Part shown: in pieces, positions 13,992 to 20,371 of the stretch
Layout of the letters: each line of letters opens with the position of its first letter
How positions within the stretch are numbered: position 1 is the stretch's first letter
From: Fibrobacterota bacterium
Lineage (GTDB): Bacteria > Fibrobacterota > Chitinivibrionia > Chitinivibrionales > JANQEN01
Reading direction: 5' to 3'
Assembly (NCBI GenBank): GCA_030619215.1
Contig: JAUXBV010000001.1
Location: 1 to 20,371, forward strand
Length of the DNA stretch: 20,371 nucleotides
The notes under the pieces: model-generated
Databases searched by the model: none
What the model saw: only the letters and a program-made list of their open reading frames with translations
What the model was told of the DNA's origin: nothing
Program-made: the position numbers and the translations under genes

Positions 13992-14903
13992 ATGGCATCT
14001 CCCAGAAATACTATAGGCGGTCTTGATATCAACAGGACAGAGATCTGTTATACCAGGTGTCTTCCTGAGAGCAGGTTAATTGCCAATGTATGTATTCAGC
14101 CGCTTGAGATAGGTGCTGATGATTATTGGGGAACGGTAAATTCCGCTTTTGATGACTTTCTAAAAGAGTTTAAAATCCCAGGTGAGAATATTGTATCCTC
14201 ATTACCGGGAGAATATGCTATTATTAAAAAGATTTTTCTTGAAAGTGATGAAGATGATATAGATGATGCTATTGAGTGGGAATTGAGCCAGCAGATTATA
14301 GGCTCATTAGATGAGTATGTTTATGATTATCAGCCACTGGCTGATAATGCCGGAGGAGATTTCCAGAATTATCTCGTTGTTGGATATAGGAATACCGCAG
14401 TTGATAAGATTACAAAACTTTTAAAGTCAAAAAAACTGAATCCAATAATTATTGACCTGGATATATTTGCTCTGATAAATGTTTATGAAATCAATTATGA
14501 AGACAAGATAACATTACCCGCACTTATTATCTTTTCCGATACTTCAAGAACAAAATTGATACCAACCGTTAACGGTAATTTTTATGATATAGAAATCTTT
14601 GACCATACGGAGGAGATGCAGACTATAGAAAGTTATGTCGAGATACTTAACGAAAACATTACAAAGCTTCTTGCCTATAATAAAAAATTTGCAGAACTTG
14701 GCGGTATGCAGGTATACCTTGCCGGCTCCTACTTTTCTAAACCTGAAACAGTTGAGGCTGTACTGGGTAAGGTGAAAAATTCTGAAGTACTCTTTCCTTT
14801 TCGGAAAATAACGTGTAGCGCTGGAATGGACGATGAAAAGTTAAGGGAATTTTCACCTCAACTCGCAGTCTCTGTCGGCCTTGCACTGAGGGATTTAGAC
14901 TAA
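13992..14903 (+). CDS. pilM: PilM-like actin-fold protein
   Basis: PilM is a cytoplasmic actin-like protein that joins the N-terminus of PilN under the inner-membrane platform of type IV pili or type II-like systems. The 303-residue product begins with GGLDINRTEICYTR (residues 8-21), the phosphate-1-like turn. It has VSSLPGEYAIIKKI, EWELSQQI (as in PilM QxxxQY/WE helices), NYLVVGYRNTAVDKITKLL and IIDLDIFAL, and ends PQLAVSVGLALRDLD, the usual PilM terminus. It is somewhat shorter and more divergent than textbook PilM (about 350). The adjacent gene starts eight bases later and begins MIRINLL like PilN, which supports the call. No other pilus genes are in the window. Confidence 0.75.
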   Translation: MASPRNTIGGLDINRTEICYTRCLPESRLIANVCIQPLEIGADDYWGTVNSAFDDFLKEFKIPGENIVSSLPGEYAIIKKIFLESDEDDIDDAIEWELSQQIIGSLDEYVYDYQPLADNAGGDFQNYLVVGYRNTAVDKITKLLKSKKLNPIIIDLDIFALINVYEINYEDKITLPALIIFSDTSRTKLIPTVNGNFYDIEIFDHTEEMQTIESYVEILNENITKLLAYNKKFAELGGMQVYLAGSYFSKPETVEAVLGKVKNSEVLFPFRKITCSAGMDDEKLREFSPQLAVSVGLALRDLD

Positions 14904-14911
14904 AGAAAACC

Positions 14912-15835
14912 ATGATACGTATTAACCTTTTAAAACAGCCTGCCAAAAAAAAAATAAAGAGGTGGAAATTATCCCCCAAAGTTTTTATTATTCCGGTGAG
15001 CATTGTATGCGTTTTGATGGTTTCTGTCGGTATCTGGTGGGTAATAAAACATTTTGATCTGTTTTCGGCTGAAAAAAAGCAGCAGGACATTGTCAAGGAT
15101 GATTATACCCCCTCTACCTTTGTAAGCTCAAATATTGTTGAAGATGTTGTTGACGATAAATTTGACACAAAGGATAAACTTACGGAAAGAGGTTTGGAAG
15201 ATTTCCCCTATGAAAAGTTGTCATTTATTGAAAAAGTAAATTATGAGATACATTTTGCTAAAAATATTTGTGACCTACTTAAAAGAACTGTACAGCCGGG
15301 AGTAGATTTCAACAGTATACAAGCGGACTCGTTTAATACCTTAAAAGGAGTGGGCATTGCTGATTCTAAGGATAAAGTAGTTAATTTGTTTATATTGCTA
15401 AGAGATCACAAAAAGGTAGAACTCCTCCCCAAACCGCAAAGTAAATTTAGCCGAAGCGGAGGTGTATATAGCTTTAACATTCTGTGTAAAACAGAATTTG
15501 GCCTTAACCTGGAAGCTCCCTTCTTTATTGATGCTGAAGAAATCATCGATTATGAAGAGCTGGATCTATCGGTAAAAAGAGTGGTGGATGTCGCTAAAGA
15601 TGAGGGAGTAAACATTAGGTCGGGGCCTGATCGTATTGACGCATCACTTATAGACGGGTATCGCCGGATTCGGTATCACTTCTCAGGTGTTTCTTCATAT
15701 AATACATTTGTTACGTTCATAAATAGTTTATATAATCGACATGTTCAATGTGCCTTCGAAAAATTAAAGCTTACTGCACTGAGTGATAATTCTTTAGAGA
15801 TAGATGCGGATATTATCTTTACTACTTCTAAATAG
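14912..15835 (+). CDS. PilN/PilO-like bitopic membrane protein
   Basis: The 307-residue product starts MIRINLL, the short cytoplasmic PilN motif that docks into PilM. A basic stretch (KKKIKRWK) and one membrane helix (about 24-46) follow, so most of the protein lies in the periplasm. Two coiled/linker regions lead to a C-terminal alpha-beta domain, YRRIRYHFSGVSSYNTFVTF, then LKLTALSDNSLEIDADIIF. This resembles PilO, where xYxxhxxxFxGxYxxhxxFhxxL is typical. Residues about 110-215 could be another copy of such a domain. It may therefore do the work of both PilN and PilO, or be one of them with a diverged tail. It forms a two-gene unit with the PilM-like gene and is followed by a nested inverted repeat. 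Confidence 0.65.
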   Translation: MIRINLLKQPAKKKIKRWKLSPKVFIIPVSIVCVLMVSVGIWWVIKHFDLFSAEKKQQDIVKDDYTPSTFVSSNIVEDVVDDKFDTKDKLTERGLEDFPYEKLSFIEKVNYEIHFAKNICDLLKRTVQPGVDFNSIQADSFNTLKGVGIADSKDKVVNLFILLRDHKKVELLPKPQSKFSRSGGVYSFNILCKTEFGLNLEAPFFIDAEEIIDYEELDLSVKRVVDVAKDEGVNIRSGPDRIDASLIDGYRRIRYHFSGVSSYNTFVTFINSLYNRHVQCAFEKLKLTALSDNSLEIDADIIFTTSK

Positions 15836-15964
15836 TGTCTGTCCGGAAACTAGGTAAAACTGTCATTTCGACCGGAGGGAGAAATCTTTCTTTTCTAAGA
15901 ATCAACAACTTACAGATTTCTCCCTTCGGTCGAAATGACAAAATGATGTGTTTCCGGCCAGACA
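15836..15964. repeat. MITE-like nested inverted repeat
   Basis: The outer 15-bp ends TGTCTGTCCGGAAAC (15836-15850) and GTTTCCGGCCAGACA (15950-15964) are inverted with one mismatch. Inner 27-bp arms (15861-15887, starting TGTCATTTCGACCGGAGGGA; 15914-15940) are inverted with one difference that would form a G-U pair in RNA. The 129-base unit starts directly after the TAG of the PilN/O-like gene and fills most of the gap to rsmD. It has the same two-layer build as 5034-5170 but unrelated sequence. Confidence 0.85.
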
Positions 15965-16023
15965 TTAAATTGATAATCAATGGTAAAAGTGTAATAAATT
16001 AAACTGGATATGTTGTAATAAAG

Positions 16024-16572
16024 ATGAAACTACGAATTATTACCGGACACCTAAAAAACCGTATCATAAAGGTTAAAGATACAGGAGCGGGTTTCAGGCC
16101 GACAAAAGAAGTCGTCAGAGAAGCTGTAGCAGATTTAGTAAAGGAAAAGACCGAAGGTGCTTTGATAGCAGACCTGTGTGCAGGGAGCGGGGCCTTTGGA
16201 TTTGAGATGCTGAGCAGGGGAGCGAAACAGGTTTGTTTTGTTGATAATAGCAGAGCCCGTTGTCAGAATATTATCGAACATGCACGCCTTTTTAATATTG
16301 AAGATCAATCACTGGTGTTTTGCAAAGATATACGGGGCTATTTACGAAGCTGCACAGATACATTTGATATTATTTACTATGATCCTCCATATAATAATTT
16401 AAAATTAGCAGAAACAATACCAAATATACTGCCATGTGTTTCAATAAAAGGTATATTAATTTTTGAACGGAGGAAAGTGAAATACTCGCAAGCTCTTTAT
16501 AGAACAGATGATTTTAACATGGAGACCAGAAAGTACGGTGATACCGTATTAGATGTATTTTACCGTATTTGA
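16024..16572 (+). CDS. rsmD: 16S rRNA (guanine-966-N2) methyltransferase
   Basis: RsmD methylates G966 of 16S rRNA using S-adenosylmethionine. The 182 residues are normal for the family. MKLRIITGHLKNR opens like the usual MRIIxGxxKGR start. FRPTKEVVREAV (24-35) is the RPT-x(3)-RE segment, IADLCAGSGAFGFEMLSRGA (48-67) is the SAM loop, and YYDPPY (118-123) is the catalytic NPPY/DPPY motif. coaD follows 35 bases after the stop, which is the very common rsmD-coaD pairing and supports both calls. Confidence 0.93.
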   Translation: MKLRIITGHLKNRIIKVKDTGAGFRPTKEVVREAVADLVKEKTEGALIADLCAGSGAFGFEMLSRGAKQVCFVDNSRARCQNIIEHARLFNIEDQSLVFCKDIRGYLRSCTDTFDIIYYDPPYNNLKLAETIPNILPCVSIKGILIFERRKVKYSQALYRTDDFNMETRKYGDTVLDVFYRI

Positions 16573-16607
16573 AATAAAGATGTAAACAATAAACAAAGGG
16601 ATGCATA

Positions 16608-17096
16608 ATGCCAGTTGCGTTATATCCGGGAAGTTTTGATCCTATTACAAACGGCCACATCGATATTGCATTGAGGGCTTCGAATATCTTTTTGAAAGTT
16701 ATAGTGGTAGTTGCTGATAATCCTCAGAAGAATTGCCTGTTTACAATAGACGAGCGCTTGGACATGGTACAGGAATCACTGAAGCAGATAAAAAACATTG
16801 AAGTTATAAGATTTAAAGGTTTAATTGCTGAATGTGTTGATAAATATGAGGCAAGTGTTATTATCCGGGGGTTGCGGGCCCTTTCGGATTTTGATTATGA
16901 ATTTCAGATGGCTTTTACAAATAGAGAACTTAACAGCAGGGCAGACACGGTATTTTTAATGCCAAGTGTAGAATATACTTACCTGAGCTCAACTATGATC
17001 AGGCAGATAGCGCAGCTCGGCGGTGAAGTAAGAGGGCTACTTCCTGACTGCGTGCGTAAGAAACTGCTTGAAAAATACGAACAAAGTAAAAAGTAG
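16608..17096 (+). CDS. coaD: Phosphopantetheine adenylyltransferase
   Basis: CoaD transfers AMP from ATP to 4'-phosphopantetheine, the fourth step of coenzyme A synthesis. The 162 residues match the family. Present are YPGSFDPITNGHIDI (6-20) with the TxGH nucleotidyltransferase motif (T14, H17), RGLRALSDFDYE (88-99) and PSVEYTYLSSTMIRQI (119-134), where most have the xSSSxVR form. All catalytic positions I can check are intact. The start ATG follows AAAGGGATGCATA, with AAGGG as a ribosome site. Second gene of the rsmD-coaD pair. Confidence 0.95.
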   Translation: MPVALYPGSFDPITNGHIDIALRASNIFLKVIVVVADNPQKNCLFTIDERLDMVQESLKQIKNIEVIRFKGLIAECVDKYEASVIIRGLRALSDFDYEFQMAFTNRELNSRADTVFLMPSVEYTYLSSTMIRQIAQLGGEVRGLLPDCVRKKLLEKYEQSKK

Positions 17097-17143
17097 GTAT
17101 ACATAAAAATATTTTATTTTATAATTTATATAAAAGAAACACA

Positions 17144-17165
17144 GGGGCTTAGCATGCTAAGCCCC
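17144..17165. terminator. Perfect 22-bp palindrome, terminator-like
   Basis: GGGGCTTAGCA is followed directly by its exact complement, ending AGCCCC. Weaker flanks CACAG and CTGTG extend it. It lies 47 bases after coaD. On the plus strand only TTATG follows, while on the minus strand it runs into a T-rich stretch. It may end coaD transcription or be a protein-binding palindrome. Confidence 0.5.
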
Positions 17166-17212
17166 TTATGCTGTGAGATTAAATTTAAATAAATATTATA
17201 AAACTTTAATGG

Positions 17213-17218
17213 TATAAT
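17213..17218 (+). promoter_or_regulatory. Candidate -10 box just before the rhomboid start
   Basis: A perfect TATAAT ends seven bases before ATG 17226. Transcription from it would start at or next to the ATG, giving a leaderless mRNA. No Shine-Dalgarno is visible. No convincing -35 is found, and the stretch is AT-rich. Confidence 0.35.
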
Positions 17219-17225
17219 TTTTAAT

Positions 17226-18020
17226 ATGAATCTTGGAAGTAGATATGGTCTGCCAAAAGGTATCCGTGCCCTTCTTATAATTAATGTCGGAATATATATA
17301 CTGCAGGTACTTCCCCGCATTGGCATGTGGTGTTTTGTTTTAGGTGCGCTTAAACCATCATTGGTATTTCCAGGGGCTCAAATATGGCGTTTGTGTACCT
17401 ATATGTTCCTTCATAATAGTATGAGTCCGTGGCATATCATCTTTAATATGCTCGCACTATGGATGTTTGGTGTTGAACTCGAACAAATGTGGGGGACTAA
17501 AAGATTTGTTTACTTTTATTTCCTTGGCGGCATAGGATCAGCCTTAGTTAGTCTATTAATGATAAAATTAGGTGATCCTTACATTATTGGCGCGTCCGGT
17601 GCAATTCTTGCAATCCTTACTGTATATGCATACCATTTCCCTGAGCGTCGCATACTCATATTCTTTCTTTTCCCTGTTCCTGTTCGTATAGCTGTTATTC
17701 TATTTGGTGCAATTTCCCTGTTAGGTGCGTGGCAAAGTACCGGTGGTATTGCTCACCTAACCCACTTAGGCGGGATTATTGTTGCAATATTATACCTTCG
17801 ATACTATAATAAAGTAACGGCATGGGACACTCATCGACGTGCTGTAAAAGCTGAAAGAACCATGCGTCACTGTGCAGAGACGAAAATCCAGAAAGATCGG
17901 TACTTTGAAGAGGTCATTGACCCTATTCTGAAAAAGATATCTGAACAGGGGATGAGTTCACTGACAGATAAGGAGAAGAAGGAGCTGAAGCGGGTTTCTG
18001 ATAAAGAGAGGGATCAATAG
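17226..18020 (+). CDS. Rhomboid-family intramembrane serine protease
   Basis: Rhomboids cut membrane-protein substrates within the bilayer. The 264-residue product has about six hydrophobic helices from 14 to 195. HIIFNMLALWMFG (70-82) carries the oxyanion His70/Asn74, IGASGAILA (121-129) the nucleophile Ser124 in GxSG, and AHLTHLGG (176-183) the catalytic His, most likely H180. The WR loop (IWRLCTYMFLH) is also present. The active-site dyad is complete, so activity is expected. The soluble tail (about 200-264) is highly charged and Lys/Glu-rich. The PP2C gene begins 54 bases after the stop; a functional link is unknown. Confidence 0.92.
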   Translation: MNLGSRYGLPKGIRALLIINVGIYILQVLPRIGMWCFVLGALKPSLVFPGAQIWRLCTYMFLHNSMSPWHIIFNMLALWMFGVELEQMWGTKRFVYFYFLGGIGSALVSLLMIKLGDPYIIGASGAILAILTVYAYHFPERRILIFFLFPVPVRIAVILFGAISLLGAWQSTGGIAHLTHLGGIIVAILYLRYYNKVTAWDTHRRAVKAERTMRHCAETKIQKDRYFEEVIDPILKKISEQGMSSLTDKEKKELKRVSDKERDQ

Positions 18021-18074
18021 CTCAGTATTAAGGTTGCGACTTTACCATCCAAGGGATAAAAATTAAAGGGGTTT

Positions 18075-19802
18075 ATGAGTCTAGCAGTAGAAAATTGTAA
18101 TGATTTGGTAGATGCCATTTCTGATCCGGCCTGTTTTATTAAGGATGATCTGAGCGTTATATGTTGTAATGAGACATTCTTTAGCTTATCCGGCCTTGAT
18201 CTTAACACACCCATTAAAAATTTTAAACTCGATGAATGTATATCGTTAAAGCACACGTGGTCCGATGATGAGATCTTTATTTACCCATTTAAAAAAAAGG
18301 ATATTGGAATACGAAATAGTTTAATAATAAAAAATTCAACAAACAGCGTTCTTAATGTATCGGTACGGAGTGTCCCTTTTGTTGAAGATTCCGGAGAGGT
18401 TAAAGCTGCGTTTGTTGTTTTTAAAGAAAAGGTTGAAAAAATTGAGGCTGGCGGAGAAATAATTGAGCTTATTGAGCAACAGGAGGAAAGGCTAGAGAAA
18501 CTCGATGGGGTTGACAATGGGGAGGCGCTCACCAATAGTAAACTTAAAAAACTGATTGTTGAAAAGAACAGGCAGCTAATTGAAGCCAACAGAACCCTGC
18601 AAAAGGTAAAGGAAGAGATAAATGAAGAGCTTGAGATGGCAAAGAGCGTACAGGACTCGCTTATGCCGAAAAAGCTGCCTGACTTTACGAATATTGATGT
18701 TTCCTCAATTTATATGCCTGCTGCAATGGTTGGCGGTGATTTTTATGATATCATTAATACGCAAACCAGGAAAATAGCCATACTCATTTTCGATGTGTCC
18801 GGACACGGGGTGCCTGCAGCTCTCATTGGTGCTACCGCTAAAATGCTCTTTGCTCATTATATTGAGACGATGGAATCGCCTGCAAAAATTTTTCATGAAG
18901 TAAATTCAAAGCTCTGTAGTTTCTTAAAAACAGAACATTATTTAACTGCTTTTTTAGGTATAATGGACCCTATTCAAAGTAGAATGGTCTATTCCAGAGC
19001 AGGTCATGTAAAGCCTGTTGTTTACCATGCTGCAAAGAAAGAGGTGTCTGCACTGGATGTGCGGGGATTTTTTATCGGGCACTCTGCTTTGGCAGATATT
19101 GCAGAATATAAAGAAGAAACGATTTTCTTCGATCCGGATGACAAGGTGATTTTTTACACGGATGGCCTGACCGAGGGGTGTAATAAAAATAACGAGCTTT
19201 ATGGTAGAGAGAGATTAATTGAAAAGGTTAAGGATTGCGGCCATATGCCACCGAGTGATTTACTGAATGAAGTTCTTGAAGATCAGGTTAATTTCAGGGG
19301 AGGGGTCGAGCTCAGAGATGATTTTACCATGCTCTGTATCCAGATCAGGGATTCCGGATACCTCATGAGACAATCGGGATTTACGAAGGAGGATGCACCG
19401 AACACCATTATTATCTATGCGCCGCAGGAGATTGATGGCGTGTGTTCAAGCATTTTGAAAGCTATGGATCATTGCGGCTTTTCTGATAAGGAGATAAAGC
19501 GAATAAGGGTATGTATTGTTGAGACGCTTCTTAATAGTATGGTTCACGGAAATAAGAACAACTCGAATAGGAAGGTAATAATACTTTATAAGGTAACGCA
19601 GGAAAAGGTTGTACTAAGCATTATTGATGAAGGGGATGGATTCGATTATGATAATTTACCGAATCCTTTAGACCCTGAAAACCTGTTAAAAGAGAGTGGA
19701 CGCGGTATATTTATCGTTAAAAATTACGTTGATGAAGTCCATTTTAATAAAAAAGGAAATAGAATTCTTGTTGTGAAGTACCATGGAGGTGATGATAAAT
19801 AA
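18075..19802 (+). CDS. PP2C (SpoIIE-type) phosphatase fused to an anti-sigma HATPase domain
   Basis: In partner-switching systems a PP2C phosphatase dephosphorylates a STAS protein, and an anti-sigma kinase phosphorylates it; here both domains lie in one 575-residue chain. Residues about 8-118 look like a PAS sensor. 120-190 is Glu/Lys-rich and probably coiled coil. 190-427 is the phosphatase: SLMPKKLP (195-202), VGGDFYDI with D222/D225, IFDVSGHGVPAAL with D240, YTDGLTE with D363, and RDDFTML with D415/D416, a full metal set. 435-570 is an RsbW/SpoIIAB-like HATPase: VETLLNSMVHG with N487, DEGDGFD (518-524) and SGRGIFIV (541-548). No membrane helix. Its TAA shares one base with the next ATG (TAATG), so the STAS partner is translationally coupled. 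Confidence 0.92.
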   Translation: MSLAVENCNDLVDAISDPACFIKDDLSVICCNETFFSLSGLDLNTPIKNFKLDECISLKHTWSDDEIFIYPFKKKDIGIRNSLIIKNSTNSVLNVSVRSVPFVEDSGEVKAAFVVFKEKVEKIEAGGEIIELIEQQEERLEKLDGVDNGEALTNSKLKKLIVEKNRQLIEANRTLQKVKEEINEELEMAKSVQDSLMPKKLPDFTNIDVSSIYMPAAMVGGDFYDIINTQTRKIAILIFDVSGHGVPAALIGATAKMLFAHYIETMESPAKIFHEVNSKLCSFLKTEHYLTAFLGIMDPIQSRMVYSRAGHVKPVVYHAAKKEVSALDVRGFFIGHSALADIAEYKEETIFFDPDDKVIFYTDGLTEGCNKNNELYGRERLIEKVKDCGHMPPSDLLNEVLEDQVNFRGGVELRDDFTMLCIQIRDSGYLMRQSGFTKEDAPNTIIIYAPQEIDGVCSSILKAMDHCGFSDKEIKRIRVCIVETLLNSMVHGNKNNSNRKVIILYKVTQEKVVLSIIDEGDGFDYDNLPNPLDPENLLKESGRGIFIVKNYVDEVHFNKKGNRILVVKYHGGDDK

Positions 19803-20128
19803 TGGAGATGAATGTTTCACAACCTGACCAAAATACGGCAATGATACAGATGATCGGGCAATTCTGGAAGAAGGAAGAATTAATCCTTTTTAAAAAACAC
19901 ATTAATGAGTTAGTTGACAAAGGGGTTAACAAGATAATCGTTGATTTGTTTCGCCTGTCTTTTATCAGCAGCCAGGGCCTTGGCCTGTTTGTGACCACTT
20001 TTTCTGAGTTGAAAGAGAAGGACTGTGAGTTGGTTTTAAATAGGCCAAAGGGATGCGTTAAAGAGATGATAGATCTTTCGGGATTTGATATGTTTATGAA
20101 GATTGACGAAACGAATGAGGAATCCTGA
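19802..20128 (+). CDS. STAS-domain anti-anti-sigma-like protein
   Basis: The 108-residue product has the STAS pattern: a strand pair at the start, KHINELVDKGVNKIIVDLFR (32-51), then LSFISSQGLGLFVT (52-65) and ELVLNRPKGCVKEMIDLSGF. In SpoIIAA the corresponding loop is I-D-S-S-G-L-G, with the Ser before Gly phosphorylated. Here it is I55-S-S-Q-G-L-G, so that position is Gln58 and the nearest candidate acceptors are S56 and S57. Homologues with SSAG/SSQG loops exist, so function is not excluded. It overlaps the PP2C-HATPase gene by one base and is the obvious substrate or partner. The sigma factor or other output is not in the window. Confidence 0.85.
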   Translation: MEMNVSQPDQNTAMIQMIGQFWKKEELILFKKHINELVDKGVNKIIVDLFRLSFISSQGLGLFVTTFSELKEKDCELVLNRPKGCVKEMIDLSGFDMFMKIDETNEES

Positions 20129-20144
20129 AGTTATTTAGCCTCTG

Positions 20145-20371
20145 TTAAAAACCGTCCATTAAAGTAACATCAGGCAAATAGTCCAGTTTTAATGCTCTAA
20201 CTATGTGCTTATCAATGTCTTCTGAAAGATCAATTCGCAAGATATCACTCTGTGGTAAAATCTCGCCCTTTTCATTCGTTAAAATACTGACAGTAGGCTT
20301 AGCAAAGGATGAGGTATTAGCTTTAATGATTTTCCCAATCCTCTTATCATTCAGTTCCACCAGGCTTCCAA
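20145..20371 (-). CDS. C-terminal fragment of an HD-domain phosphohydrolase-like protein (partial)
   Basis: The minus-strand frame stays open to the window edge and ends at TAA 20145-20147. The visible 75 residues read GSLVELNDKRIGKIIKANTS, then PTVSILTNEKGEIL, IDLSEDIDKHIVRAL and a short tail. In HD-GYP/HD phosphohydrolases the segment after the HD domain often reads GxxVxLxxGxxGxVVxxN...P.V.....G.......IDL. The match is good but rests on the tail alone; the HD catalytic part lies outside the window. A GTG at 20358-20360 gives an internal possible start but probably is not the true one. It converges with the STAS gene, 16 bases between stops. Confidence 0.6.
   Translation of the reverse strand, partial: GSLVELNDKRIGKIIKANTSSFAKPTVSILTNEKGEILPQSDILRIDLSEDIDKHIVRALKLDYLPDVTLMDGF

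Overview
This window comes from a Gram-negative bacterium with moderately AT-rich DNA. kdsB shows a KDO-containing lipopolysaccharide, and an in-frame UGA in selD with a SECIS-like hairpin shows that the cell makes selenoproteins. A PilM/PilN-O type pair, HD-GYP signalling, a PP2C/STAS partner-switching module, a decayed REP-type (Y1) transposase and many nested inverted repeats in the gaps fit a free-living environmental lineage such as Desulfobacterota, Omnitrophota, Nitrospirota or anammox-type Planctomycetota. The sequence alone does not let me choose among these.

Layout. 1-343 is a non-coding lead-in. 344-2350 encodes a 668-residue protein of beta-sandwich modules, closed by a clear terminator. 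2416-2944 is a scarred gap holding two related promoter cassettes around a truncated Y1 transposase. 2945-3292 is a small STAS-like protein. On the minus strand, 3600-4823 is a full-length selD interrupted only by a UGA at 4602-4604. I read that UGA as selenocysteine, and the protein carries an extra Cys-rich N-terminal domain. 4824-5209 is a repeat-rich divergent gap.

5210-10669 is a tight plus-strand cluster: thiL, a GspE/PilB-like protein with damaged ATPase motifs, a PcrA/UvrD helicase and gatC. After a REP-like hairpin, 10863-13562 holds kdsB, an HD-GYP response regulator and a ComEA-like helix-hairpin-helix protein. 13563-13991 is another repeat island. 13992-15835 encodes a PilM-like protein and a membrane protein combining PilN and PilO features. 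16024-17096 is rsmD and coaD. 17226-20128 holds a rhomboid protease, a PP2C phosphatase fused to an anti-sigma-type ATPase domain, and a STAS anti-anti-sigma-like protein. The window ends inside a minus-strand gene (20145-20371) whose C-terminus resembles HD-domain phosphohydrolases.

How the parts may work together. Housekeeping functions (thiamine, KDO, CoA, rRNA methylation, DNA repair, tRNA amidation) are mixed with two regulatory themes. The first is cyclic-di-GMP: tandem MshEN-like modules on the GspE-like protein, plus an intact HD-GYP phosphodiesterase. The second is partner switching: a PP2C-HATPase fusion with an adjacent STAS protein, and another STAS-like protein about 15 kb away. 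The most unusual points are the Cys-rich/SelD(Sec) fusion, the motif-degenerate GspE homologue, the duplicated promoter cassette and the set of hairpin elements found only in intergenic gaps.
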